Under the pieces are notes generated by a model. The model was not told the origin of the DNA. It saw only the letters and a list, made by a program, of their open reading frames with translations, and searched no databases. Below are positions 6,894 through 14,795 of a stretch of DNA of 24,063 bases, one piece after another. This DNA comes from Pseudomonadota bacterium (GTDB taxonomy: Bacteria; Pseudomonadota; Alphaproteobacteria; Caulobacterales; Caulobacteraceae). The stretch is taken from the NCBI GenBank assembly GCA_023424215.1, contig JAFAEC010000053.1:1-24063 (forward strand), in the 5' to 3' direction. How positions within the stretch are numbered: the stretch's first letter is position 1; every line of letters begins with the position of its first letter. A program made the translations under genes and the position numbers.

Positions 6894-7214
6894 TCACCCG
6901 GACGAGCCGCGGGCGTCGCCGCCCGGTTCGCCGCCCGGTTCGCCGCCCTTCCCCTTCTCGACATTCCGCAGGATGGCCCGCGTCAGGATTGGCGACAGGG
7001 CCAGAAGCGCGTTGACCGCATTGCGGGTGACCACGGCGTCGGCAGCCTTGCCCGGGATCGTTCCCGTCGTGTCCTCGATCGCCTTGACCGCGGCGGCCAA
7101 CCGCCGCTCCAGATCCTTCTCGGCGAGCCTCGCGAACACCCAGGAGGTCGCCACCGTGATCACGCCGCCGAGAACCACCCCGACGGCCGTCGAACCGACT
7201 GTCTGCCAATCCAT
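6894..7214 (-). CDS. Hypothetical small membrane protein
   Basis: From the ATG at 7214 the product has 106 residues; GGGAGG just upstream supports this start over a GTG/ATG eight codons earlier. One hydrophobic N-terminal helix is visible (about residues 5-26, GSTAVGVVLGGVITVATSWV). A charged, probably helical segment follows (FARLAEKDLERRLAAAVKAI), then a less polar stretch (AVNALLALSPILTRAILRNV) and a Gly/Glu/Pro-rich tail with two adjacent GGEPGGEPGG-like repeats. I do not recognise the family. It sits 66 bases downstream of apaG on the same strand, so it may share its transcript. GC-rich third positions and a clean ribosome binding site support a real gene. Confidence 0.7.
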   Translation of the reverse strand: MDWQTVGSTAVGVVLGGVITVATSWVFARLAEKDLERRLAAAVKAIEDTTGTIPGKAADAVVTRNAVNALLALSPILTRAILRNVEKGKGGEPGGEPGGDARGSSG

Positions 7215-7280
7215 CGCGTCCTCCCGAACCTGCGGCACGCTCTCATGAAAGCGGTGCGCGTGCCAGACCGGCGAACGGCG

Positions 7281-7688
7281 TTAGTTCAACACGCGCCGCT
7301 CCCCCGGCACGTCGAGACTGAAGGCCGGGATGGCCACCTCGAACATCCGGCCGCGGTCGTCGACCATGCGGTACGACCCCACCATGGCCCCGGACTCGGT
7401 CCGCAGGGGACAGCCGGAGGCGTAGGAGTAGCTGTCGCCCGGCAGGATCGTCGGCTGCTCGCCGACCACGCCGGCGCCGCGCACCTCCTCGACCTGCCCG
7501 CGCGCGTCGGTGATGGTCCAGTGGCGCGCCACCAGCTGCACCGGACCGGGCGACAGGTTGACGATCTCGACCTGGTAGGCCCAGACCCACCGGCCCGCGT
7601 CCGGATCCGACTGCCCGGCCAGGTAGCTGGGACGCACCCGCACCAGGATTCCCTCGGTCTCGGCTTCGTAGGCGCGGCTGTCGTGCAT
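7281..7688 (-). CDS. apaG: ApaG domain protein
   Basis: From the ATG at 7688 the product has 135 residues, close to the usual ApaG size. ApaG is a small immunoglobulin/fibronectin-like beta-sandwich protein. Mutants in enterobacteria affect Co2+/Mg2+ efflux and Ap4A levels, but the biochemical role is unsettled. Signature sequence is strong: WVWAYQVEIVNLSPGPVQLV, ARHWTITDARGQVEEVRGAG, VVGEQPTILPGDSYSYASGC and GAMVGSYRMV, ending EVAIPAFSLD. The frame is open to a GTG at 7754, but the extra 22 residues are not typical of the family. It is divergent from the dCTP deaminase gene, with about 92 bases between starts. Confidence 0.93.
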   Translation of the reverse strand: MHDSRAYEAETEGILVRVRPSYLAGQSDPDAGRWVWAYQVEIVNLSPGPVQLVARHWTITDARGQVEEVRGAGVVGEQPTILPGDSYSYASGCPLRTESGAMVGSYRMVDDRGRMFEVAIPAFSLDVPGERRVLN

Positions 7689-7780
7689 CCGCCGAATGGG
7701 CCCCCGCGCCGCCTGCGGGTCAAGCGGAACCATGCGCGACGGCAGGCGAGACACGCCGGAAAATCGTGTAAGCGAGGGCC

Positions 7781-8812
7781 ATGACGTCCTTCGAATTCGC
7801 CCGCCCGGGCATCCTGCCCTGCCAGTCCATCGAGACCCTGATCGCGACCGGCGCCATCGTCTCCGAGACCCCGTTCGATCCCGATCAGGTTCAGCCGGCC
7901 AGCCTCGACCTGCGCCTGTCGGACCGGGCCTGGCGCGTCCGGGCCTCCTTCCTGCCGGGCATGCGCCAGGTCGAGGACCGAATCGCCGACGTGGCCATGC
8001 ACGCCATCGATCTGTCGGACGGCTATGTGATGGAGAAGGGCTGCGTCTACATCGCCCGGCTGCAGGAGCGGCTGAGCCTGCCGAAGGGCCTGATCGCCCG
8101 CGCCAACCCCAAGAGCTCGACCGGGCGGGTCGACGTCTTCGTGCGCCTGCTCACCGACCGCGGCGGCAGTTTCGATGACGTCGACGAAGGCTACGACGGC
8201 CCGCTGTATCTCGAGATCGCGCCGCAGACCTTCTCCATTCTCGTGCGCCCCGGCACCCGGCTGAACCAGTTGCGGCTGAAGGCGGGCGAGCCGCCGAAGC
8301 TGGAGACCCGTTCCGTGGGCGTCGACCTGACCGGCGGCGAGGGCGGGGTGGTCGGCTTCCGCGGCCGCCGCCATGCCGGCGTCGTCGACCTCGACCGCAT
8401 CGACGGCCATGACCCGCGCGACTTCTGGGAGCCGCAGGTGCTGCGTCGCGGCGAACTGCTGCTCGACCCGGGCGAGTTCTACATCCTGGCCTCCTCCGAC
8501 GACGTCGAGATTCCCGTCGACCAGGCCGCGGAAATGACCCCGATCGACCCGTCGGTCGGCGAGTTCCGGGTCCATTACGCCGGCTTCTTCGATCCCGGCT
8601 TCGGCACCGACGAGGCCCACGGGGCGGGCTCCAAGGGCGTTCTCGAGGTGCGCACCCACGACACGCCGTTCCTGCTGGAGCACGGCCAGATCGTCGCCCG
8701 GCTGGTCTACGAACCGCTCACCGAGCGCCCCACCCGCCTCTACGGCGAGGGCGGCAGCCACTACCAGCGGCAGGGCCTGAAGCTGTCGAAACACTTCCGG
8801 CCTTGGGGGTGA
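7781..8812 (+). CDS. dcd: 2'-deoxycytidine 5'-triphosphate deaminase, tandem-domain form
   Basis: The 343-residue product is nearly twice the size of E. coli Dcd (193 residues) and corresponds to the alphaproteobacterial DCD family. It should deaminate dCTP to dUTP for thymidylate synthesis. The first half has a classical dUTPase/Dcd phosphate-binding motif, RANPKSSTGRVDVF (residues 107-120), and later GPLYLEIAPQTFSILVRPGT. The second half has FFDPGFGTDE (269-278), like the Dcd/dUTPase DPGF motif, then GVLEVRTHDTPFLLEHGQIV. This indicates an internal duplication in which each half kept different motifs. The start has a GAGGG ribosome binding site. It is divergent from apaG and convergent with the MFS gene. 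A dUTPase-like activity cannot be excluded. Confidence 0.88.
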   Translation: MTSFEFARPGILPCQSIETLIATGAIVSETPFDPDQVQPASLDLRLSDRAWRVRASFLPGMRQVEDRIADVAMHAIDLSDGYVMEKGCVYIARLQERLSLPKGLIARANPKSSTGRVDVFVRLLTDRGGSFDDVDEGYDGPLYLEIAPQTFSILVRPGTRLNQLRLKAGEPPKLETRSVGVDLTGGEGGVVGFRGRRHAGVVDLDRIDGHDPRDFWEPQVLRRGELLLDPGEFYILASSDDVEIPVDQAAEMTPIDPSVGEFRVHYAGFFDPGFGTDEAHGAGSKGVLEVRTHDTPFLLEHGQIVARLVYEPLTERPTRLYGEGGSHYQRQGLKLSKHFRPWG

Positions 8813-8816
8813 AGGG

Positions 8817-8889
8817 AGGTTCTAGATTCCAGGGAGTAGCTGCCGGTCGACCCTAGCCCCTGGCCCCTGGGCCCTGGAACCTCGAACCT
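8817..8889. repeat. Palindromic intergenic element between dcd and the MFS gene
   Basis: AGGTTCTAGATTCCAGGG (8817-8834) matches the reverse complement of 8872-8889 at 16 of 18 positions. The middle contains GGTCGACC, itself a palindrome (8845-8852), and repeated CCCTGG words. The element fills the whole space between two convergent genes, and its last bases enter the MFS stop codon. It may serve as a bidirectional terminator or belong to a repeat family. Confidence 0.6.
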
Positions 8890-10180
8890 ACGACAGCCGA
8901 TCCGCCTTTCTCAGCCCGGGGAACATGCCCGCCCACAGCCCTGTGGCCGCCAGGGCGCCCGCGCCGCCGAACACCGCCGCCCCGACCGCGCCGAGCAGGC
9001 GCACCGCCACGCCGGAGTAGGCCTCGCCCAGTTCGTTCGAGGCGCCGATGAACAGCATCGACACCGAGCTGACCCGGCCGCGCATGTGATCGGGCGTCGC
9101 CAGCTGCACCAGGGTCTGACGGATGTTCACGCTGATCATGTCCGCCGCTCCGCCGATCAGCAGCGCCAGCCCCGAAATCCAGACGATCTTCGACAGGCCG
9201 AAGGTCAGGGTCGACAGGCCGAACACCGCCACCGCCGCGAACATCCAGCGCCCGCCGTGGCGCACGATCGGGAAGCGGCTCAGATAGATCGCCATCGCCA
9301 GCGCCCCCACCCCGAAGGCGGCGCGCAGCAGGCCGAACCCTTCGGGGCCGACGTGCAGGATGTCGCGCGCAAAGATCGGGGTCAGCAGCGCCACCCCCGC
9401 CAGCATCACCACCACCAGGTCGAGCGAGATGGCCCCCAGCACGATCTTCGTCTTCCAGACGTAGGCCAGCCCCTCCTTCACCGCCTCCAGCGGCGGCTGC
9501 CGGCCCCCCGGATTGCGCGGCTTGCCGCTGGTGCGGATCATCAGGAAGGCGGAGACGCCGAGCAGGAACAGCCCCATGGCGCAGGCGTAGGCCAGCGGCA
9601 CGTTGATCCCCACGATCACGCCGCCCAGCGCCGGGCCGGCGATGGCTCCGGTCTGGAAGGCGATCGACTGGGCGGCGATGGCCGGGGGCAGGGCGCGGCG
9701 GCCGACCACCATGGGCAGGAAGGACTGGCTGGCCGGGGCGAGGAAGGCCCGCGCCGCGCCGAAAACCGCCGCCACCGCCAGCAGCCCCCACAGCGGCGGG
9801 CTGCCGTGCAAGGCCATCAGCAGGAAGCCACCCGCGCACATCGCCTCGACCACGATCGACAGGGCCACCGTGCGCTTGCGGTCGCGGCGATCGGCCATGG
9901 CCCCGGCCGGCAGGGTGAAGGCGAGCAGCGGCAGGAACTGGAACAGGCCGACCAGCCCCAGATACAGGCTGGCCTGCTCGACCGGATGATCCCGGCGGGC
10001 GATTTCGTAGACCTGCCACAGCAGGGCCGAGGACTGGACCTGGATGCCCAGCACCGCGACCACCCGCCCGAACCAGAGCAGGCGGAAATCGCGCAGCCCC
10101 CAAGGGCTGGCCGGTCCCTCGGGGGGCTCGGGCGGAGCCGGCGGCGCGACCGGGGCGGTGTCGGGACTGTCGGCGTTCAC
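8888..10180 (-). CDS. MFS transporter (EntS-like MFS_3 group)
   Basis: The 430-residue inner-membrane protein has about twelve hydrophobic helices. Loop 2-3 has the MFS motif A form AGAMADRRDRKR. The start of the protein (LRDFRLLWFGRVVAVLGIQV) and the middle GALGP-like segment (TGAIAGPALGGVIVG) resemble the MFS_3/EntS exporters, which export siderophores or drugs. The substrate here is unknown. I chose the GTG at 10180, which overlaps the TGA of the upstream cupin gene as GTGA, implying translational coupling. The frame is open further upstream, but that part overlaps the cupin gene and is not membrane-like. About 20 polar Pro/Ala residues precede the first helix. Confidence 0.88.
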   Translation of the reverse strand: MNADSPDTAPVAPPAPPEPPEGPASPWGLRDFRLLWFGRVVAVLGIQVQSSALLWQVYEIARRDHPVEQASLYLGLVGLFQFLPLLAFTLPAGAMADRRDRKRTVALSIVVEAMCAGGFLLMALHGSPPLWGLLAVAAVFGAARAFLAPASQSFLPMVVGRRALPPAIAAQSIAFQTGAIAGPALGGVIVGINVPLAYACAMGLFLLGVSAFLMIRTSGKPRNPGGRQPPLEAVKEGLAYVWKTKIVLGAISLDLVVVMLAGVALLTPIFARDILHVGPEGFGLLRAAFGVGALAMAIYLSRFPIVRHGGRWMFAAVAVFGLSTLTFGLSKIVWISGLALLIGGAADMISVNIRQTLVQLATPDHMRGRVSSVSMLFIGASNELGEAYSGVAVRLLGAVGAAVFGGAGALAATGLWAGMFPGLRKADRLS

Positions 10181-10647
10181 GTGCGGCGGGCAACCTTCGG
10201 ATACGGCGTCCCGTCGCGATGCAGATACCCCTCGGGCCGGAAAACCATGTCGAGGTCGGGATAGTCTCCGGAGTCCCCGCCGGGCGTCCGGGTTCCCACC
10301 TCCAGCAGCACGGCTTCGGCTCCGGAGCGGTTCTCGATCTTGTGGCCGTTGGGCACGCCCGCCTTGAAGCCGGCGCAGTCGCCGGCTGTCAGCACCGTTT
10401 CGCCGTCGTCCTCGACCAGCACCACCTCGCCCGAGACCACCCAGAGGAACTCGTCCTCGCCCTCGTGCCAGTGGCGCTGGCTCGACCAGGCGCCCGCCGG
10501 CAGGCGCAGCAGATTGACCCCGAACTGGCCCAGCCCGACCGCGTCGCCCAGCCGCCAGCGGCGGCGTGGCTTGCACGGACCCGCGAACTCCTCGGGATAG
10601 CTCGTCCCGTGGCCCGTGGGGGCGGCGTCGATGTCGATCTTCGGCAT
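10177..10647 (-). CDS. Cupin domain protein
   Basis: The 156-residue product is a single-domain cupin. Motif 1 is complete: PAGAWSSQRHWHEGEDEF, with probable metal ligands His59, His61 and Glu66, followed by WVVSGEVVLV. Motif 2 is GDCAGFKAGVPNGHKIEN, with His102 the fourth ligand. The C-terminal DYPDLDMVFRPEGYLHRDGT is seen in a common but uncharacterised proteobacterial cupin group. Reaction and substrate are unknown. I chose the ATG at 10647 (MPKIDIDAAP); a TTG at 10689 is possible. The gene is divergent from dapE, 48 bases away, and is translationally coupled to the MFS gene downstream, so a joint role in handling a small molecule is plausible. Confidence 0.87.
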   Translation of the reverse strand: MPKIDIDAAPTGHGTSYPEEFAGPCKPRRRWRLGDAVGLGQFGVNLLRLPAGAWSSQRHWHEGEDEFLWVVSGEVVLVEDDGETVLTAGDCAGFKAGVPNGHKIENRSGAEAVLLEVGTRTPGGDSGDYPDLDMVFRPEGYLHRDGTPYPKVARRT

Positions 10648-10695
10648 GAGAGGAAGCCTATTCGCAATCGCCCTGACCCCGTAAAGCAAGGATCC

Positions 10696-11856
10696 ATGAG
10701 CGCCGCATCAACTCCGGTTATCGATCCTGTCGAACTGACCCGCGACCTGATCCGCAAACCGTCCGTCACCCCCGCTGACGAGGGGGCGATGGACGTGCTG
10801 GAGCGCGCGCTGACCCGTCTCGGCTTTCACTGCCGGCGCATGCCGTTCGAGGGCGTGGAAAACCTCTACGCCCGCCGGGGGACGGCCGCGCCCAACCTCT
10901 GCTTCGCCGGCCACACCGACGTGGTCCCCACCGGCTCTCCGGAGGCCTGGTCGGCCGCGCCGTTCGAGGCCGAGGTCCGCGACGGCATCCTCTACGGCCG
11001 CGGGGCCGTCGACATGAAGGGCGGCATCGCCGCCTGGATCGCCGCCGTCTCCCGCGTGCTGGCCGACGGCGACCTGCCCGGCTCGCTCAGCTTCCTGATC
11101 ACCGGCGACGAGGAAGGCCCGGCCCTGCACGGCACGAAGAAGGTGGTCGAGGCGCTGATGGCCGAGGGCGAGGTCATCGACGCCTGCATCGTCGGCGAGC
11201 CGTCCTCGCAGCACGCCCTGGGGGACATGATCAAGATCGGCCGGCGCGGCTCGCTCAACACCTGGATCACGGTGCATGGCCGTCAGGGCCACGTCGCCTA
11301 TCCCGACCGCGCCGCCAACCCGGTGCCGGTGCTGGCCCGGCTGGCCGCGCGACTGGCCGATCACCGGCTGGACGACGGCTACGAGGCCTTCCAGCCCTCA
11401 AACCTCGAGCTGACCACCCTCGACGTCGGCAACTCGGCCACCAATCTGATCCCGGCGGAGGCGCGCGGACGGCTGAACATCCGCTTTAACCCGTCCCACA
11501 CCGGCGAGCGGCTGATGGCCTGGCTCAACGCCGAAGCCGGGCGCGCGCAGGCGGAGAGCGGCCTGCGCGTCGAGCTGGAGCACCTGCATTCGGGCGACGC
11601 CTTCCTCACCGAAGCCGGCCCGTTCGTGGTCGGCGTGCAGGACGCCGTAGAGGCGGTGACCGGCCGCCGTCCCGAGGCCTCGACCACCGGGGGCACCTCG
11701 GACGCCCGCTTCATCCGCGCCATGTGCCCGGTGCTCGAGCTCGGCCTCGTCGGCCAGACCATGCACCAGATCGACGAGCGCGCCCCCACGGCCGAGATCG
11801 AGCAACTGGCCGAGGTCTATCGCCAGGTGATCGAGACCTTCTTCGAGCGGCGCTAG
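10696..11856 (+). CDS. dapE: Succinyl-diaminopimelate desuccinylase (DapE)
   Basis: The 386-residue product is an M20-family di-zinc enzyme that hydrolyses N-succinyl-LL-diaminopimelate to LL-diaminopimelate and succinate, for lysine and peptidoglycan. All expected metal and catalytic residues are visible: His73 and Asp75 in FAGHTDVVPTG, Asp106 in GRGAVDMKGG, Glu139/Glu140 in ITGDEEGP, Glu168 in VGEPSS and His357 in GQTMHQIDERAP. The dimerisation domain lies between about residues 185 and 295 (GRQGHVAYPDRAANP). AAGGA just upstream of the ATG at 10696 supports the start. Its stop codon overlaps that of the convergent microprotein gene in the palindrome CTAG. Confidence 0.95.
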   Translation: MSAASTPVIDPVELTRDLIRKPSVTPADEGAMDVLERALTRLGFHCRRMPFEGVENLYARRGTAAPNLCFAGHTDVVPTGSPEAWSAAPFEAEVRDGILYGRGAVDMKGGIAAWIAAVSRVLADGDLPGSLSFLITGDEEGPALHGTKKVVEALMAEGEVIDACIVGEPSSQHALGDMIKIGRRGSLNTWITVHGRQGHVAYPDRAANPVPVLARLAARLADHRLDDGYEAFQPSNLELTTLDVGNSATNLIPAEARGRLNIRFNPSHTGERLMAWLNAEAGRAQAESGLRVELEHLHSGDAFLTEAGPFVVGVQDAVEAVTGRRPEASTTGGTSDARFIRAMCPVLELGLVGQTMHQIDERAPTAEIEQLAEVYRQVIETFFERR

Positions 11857-11990
11857 AACAGCACGTCGAGCGCCAGCATGGCGCCGCCGAACATCGCCGC
11901 GAAGGCGATGAGGAAGAAGAACACTTCACGCACGGGACCGCCGCGGCGTTCCAGCGTGGCGGGCGGCAGTCGGACCGGCAACTCGCGCAT
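11853..11990 (-). CDS. 45-residue single-helix membrane microprotein
   Basis: This short frame (MRELPVRLPPATLERRGG, then VREVFFFLIAFAAMFGGAM, then LALDVLF and a stop) has a basic N-terminus and one C-terminal hydrophobic helix of about 23 residues. GGAGGG lies four bases before the ATG. Nearly all third codon positions are G or C, as in the neighbouring genes. The stop TAG on this strand and the dapE TAG share the four bases CTAG, so the two genes end on top of each other. I do not recognise the family. The helix, ribosome binding site and codon pattern make a translated membrane peptide likely, but conservation is unknown. Confidence 0.55.
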   Translation of the reverse strand: MRELPVRLPPATLERRGGPVREVFFFLIAFAAMFGGAMLALDVLF

Positions 11991-12071
11991 CGCACCCTCC
12001 GTCAAACCGAAGCAGCCTGCCTGCGCTTCCTTGCTCGCCGGTTGAGAAAGATGGTTGCCGGGCGGGGCCCG

Positions 12072-13376
12072 CTAGGGCCGCTCGAGGAAGCGAACGGCGC
12101 TCAGCACGTGGGTCTTGACCCCCAGCGGCAGCACCGATTCGTCCACGTCGAAGGCCGGGGAATGGTTCGGCGGCCCGCTGGCGGGATCGGTCCCCGCCGG
12201 CGTCGCGCCGAGATGGTAGAACACGCCCGGGACCTCCTGCGACAGATAGGAGAAATCCTCCGCCACAGTGGTCGGCGGCGTGGCCGCGTTGACGTTGTCG
12301 ACCCCGGCCGCCTCGGCCAGCACCGGCTCCAGCCAGCCCGACAGCGCCTCGTCGTTGAACACCAGCGCCGCGTTCTGGCGCACCGAGAACTCGGCCGTCG
12401 CGCCATAGGTCTCGGCCACGTTGCCGACCGCGATCTCCGCCCGGCGCACCAGGTCGTCCCGCTGGGCGATGTCGAAGGTGCGCAGGGTGCCGGACATCGT
12501 CGCCCGGTCGGGGATGATGTTGTAGCGGACGCCGGCGTCGAGGGTGGCGATGGTGAACACCGTCGGGGTGGTGGTCGGATCGACGGTCCGAGCGGTCAGG
12601 TTGTTGATGGTCTGCACCACCTGGGCCGAGGCGGCGATGACGTCGACGCCCTTCCACGGCCAGGCCCCGTGCGTCTGGCGACCGCTCAGCACGACGTCCA
12701 CGCGGTCGGAAGCCGCCATGAAGCCGCGCGGACGATAGAACACCGTGCCCGGCCGGCCGGGCACCACGTGCAGTCCGAAGATGGCCTCGGGCCGGGGATC
12801 GGCCAGCGCGCCCTCCTCGATCATCAGGGCGGCCCCGCCCTTGGGTTCGCCCGGAGGCGCGCCTTCCTCGGCCGGCTGGAAGACGAACACCACCGTCCCC
12901 GCCAGCTGGTCCTTCATGCCGGCCAGCACCTCGGCGGCGCCCATCAGCATGGCGACATGGGCGTCGTGGCCGCAGGCGTGGGCCACCGGCACGGTCTCGC
13001 CCATGTAGGTCCCGGTTGCGGTAGAGGCGAACGGCAGGCCAGTCGCCTCCAGCACCGGCAGGGCGTCCATGTCGGCGCGCAGCGCCACCGTCCGTCCCGG
13101 CCGGCCGCCGCGCAGCACCCCGACCACCCCGGTCCGGCCCACTTCGGTGCGCACCTCCAGCCCGAGGCTCCGCAGATGGTCGGCCACAACCCCGGCCGTG
13201 CGCGTCTCGGCGAAGCCGAGCTCGGGGTTCCGGTGCAGGTCGCGCCGCCACTCGACCACCCTCGGCGTCGCCGTCTCGACGGCCGCTTCGATCCGCTCCA
13301 GCGGGATCTGGGCGGCGCCGGCGCCGGCGGACAGGGCGAGTGCCGTCGCGGAGAGGGCCAGCAGGCGAAGGGTCAT
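12072..13376 (-). CDS. Secreted M20D-family amidohydrolase
   Basis: The 434-residue product begins with a signal peptide (residues 1-22, hydrophobic core LRLLALSATALALSAGAGAA), so it likely acts in the periplasm. The rest is a peptidase-M20D amidohydrolase of the hippurate/indole-acetyl-amino-acid hydrolase type: RRDLHRNPELGF, ALRADMDALP, VAHACGHDAHVAML (Cys135, His137), FQPAEEG (Glu170/171) and GLHV (His203), then the dimerisation domain (SGRQTHGAWPWKGVDVIAAS) and near the end HSPAFDVDE. It removes acyl groups from N-acyl amino acids or similar; the exact substrate is unknown. It is transcribed away from the MFS gene at 13460, sharing an 83-bp region between the starts. Confidence 0.9.
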   Translation of the reverse strand: MTLRLLALSATALALSAGAGAAQIPLERIEAAVETATPRVVEWRRDLHRNPELGFAETRTAGVVADHLRSLGLEVRTEVGRTGVVGVLRGGRPGRTVALRADMDALPVLEATGLPFASTATGTYMGETVPVAHACGHDAHVAMLMGAAEVLAGMKDQLAGTVVFVFQPAEEGAPPGEPKGGAALMIEEGALADPRPEAIFGLHVVPGRPGTVFYRPRGFMAASDRVDVVLSGRQTHGAWPWKGVDVIAASAQVVQTINNLTARTVDPTTTPTVFTIATLDAGVRYNIIPDRATMSGTLRTFDIAQRDDLVRRAEIAVGNVAETYGATAEFSVRQNAALVFNDEALSGWLEPVLAEAAGVDNVNAATPPTTVAEDFSYLSQEVPGVFYHLGATPAGTDPASGPPNHSPAFDVDESVLPLGVKTHVLSAVRFLERP

Positions 13377-13459
13377 GGCATCGTCCTCGTCGTGGAAGAG
13401 GCAACCGTCGCGGACAGCGCGCGCTTCCGCAAGGCCCCGCTCCAGCCTACGGTCGCCGT

Positions 13460-14755
13460 GTGAATCTCCGCTCCCCCGCCTTCGCCATCCTCTTCGCGGT
13501 CAGCCTGATCGCCGCCGCGGGCAATATGGCGCTGCAGTCGGTGCTGCCGGCCATCGGGCGCGAATTCGGACTCAGGGACACCCTCGTCTCGGCGGCTTTC
13601 GCCATCTCGGCCCTGATGTGGACCCTGACTTCACCCTACTGGGCGCGGCTTTCGGACCGGCTGGGCCGCAAGAAGGTCATCATGATCGGGCTCGGCGGCT
13701 TCGTCGCCTCGATCGGCGGCTTCGGTCTGGCCACCACGGCCGGGCTGCAGCTGTGGCTGGCTCCCATGGTCGCCTTCGCCCTCATGGCCGTGGCGCGGAC
13801 CATCTACGGCGTGTTTGGTTCGGCCTCCCCGATTGCGGCCCAGGCCTATGTCGCGGACCGGACCACGCCGGAGCAGCGCACCCAGTCGATGTCGCTCCTC
13901 GCGTCCGCTCAGGGACTGGGCACGGTGATCGGACCGGCCATCGCCCCCTTCTTCATCCTGCCCTTCGTCGGCCTGGCCGGTCCGATGTACGCCTTCGCCC
14001 TGTTCGGCGCCGTCGTGCTCTGGATCGTGTGGCGGCGCCTGCCCAGCGGCGACGTGGTCCGCCAGCCCACGGGTAGGGCGGGCGAGGCCGGCAAGGGGCT
14101 GTGGCGCGACGCGCGGGTGCGCGACTACCTGCTGTACGGCCTGCTCGTGACGGGCGCCCAGGCGGTCAACATCTCCGTGCTCGGCTTTCACGTCATCGAC
14201 GAGCTGGCGGCCACGGGCCTGTCGGTGCGCGATGCGCAGCCGTTCATCGGCATCGCCATGCTGGCCGGGGCCGCCGCCACCCTGATGGCACAGTGGGGGC
14301 TGATCCCGCTGCTCAAGCTGCAGGCCGCCGACCTGATGCGCTGGGGCGCGGGCCTCGCCCTCGTCGGCAATGTCATGACCATCGCCGCGCCCGGCTACTA
14401 TGGCGTGGTGGTCGGCTATGCGGTGATCTCGCTCGGCATCGGTTTCGCCCGCCCCGGCTTCACCGCCGGCTCCTCCCTCTCGGTCGGCCGCCACGAGCAG
14501 GGGGCGGTGGCCGGACTGATGATGTCGCTGGCGGGGCTCAGCTTCCTCGGTCCGCCGGTGATCGGCGTGGCCCTGTACGAGCTCGCCGAGGCCGGCCCGT
14601 TCGTGGCCAACATCCTGCTGCTCGGCTTCGCCACCCTGCTCTGCTTCACCAGCGCCCGCCTGCGCTTCGGGCCGCCCGATCTTCCCGACCGCGACGAGAT
14701 GCCTTCGCCCGAGACGCCGCCGGCGTCGCAGCCCGGGCCCGAGGGTGGTCGCTGA
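13460..14755 (+). CDS. MFS transporter (drug-efflux-like)
   Basis: The 431-residue inner-membrane protein has about twelve hydrophobic helices. The first helix is AFAILFAVSLIAAAGNMALQ. Motif A between helices 2 and 3 is WARLSDRLGRKK, and helix 5 has a motif C-like LGTVIGPAIAPFF, typical of proton-coupled drug/metabolite antiporters. The substrate cannot be read from the sequence. I chose the GTG at 13460, immediately before the first helix; the frame stays open upstream but there it overlaps the start of the divergent amidohydrolase gene. The cytoplasmic C-terminal tail is rich in Pro, Glu and Asp. The SRPBCC gene follows after 40 bases on the same strand. Confidence 0.88.
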   Translation: MNLRSPAFAILFAVSLIAAAGNMALQSVLPAIGREFGLRDTLVSAAFAISALMWTLTSPYWARLSDRLGRKKVIMIGLGGFVASIGGFGLATTAGLQLWLAPMVAFALMAVARTIYGVFGSASPIAAQAYVADRTTPEQRTQSMSLLASAQGLGTVIGPAIAPFFILPFVGLAGPMYAFALFGAVVLWIVWRRLPSGDVVRQPTGRAGEAGKGLWRDARVRDYLLYGLLVTGAQAVNISVLGFHVIDELAATGLSVRDAQPFIGIAMLAGAAATLMAQWGLIPLLKLQAADLMRWGAGLALVGNVMTIAAPGYYGVVVGYAVISLGIGFARPGFTAGSSLSVGRHEQGAVAGLMMSLAGLSFLGPPVIGVALYELAEAGPFVANILLLGFATLLCFTSARLRFGPPDLPDRDEMPSPETPPASQPGPEGGR

Positions 14756-14795
14756 CGCCTTTTCAGCGCCGGAAACCCGTGTCAGACCAGCGGCC

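Noticed and set aside
11724..13463. A 579-codon open frame on the plus strand
   Set aside because: It is antisense to the M20 amidohydrolase gene, which has a signal peptide and all metal-ligand motifs.
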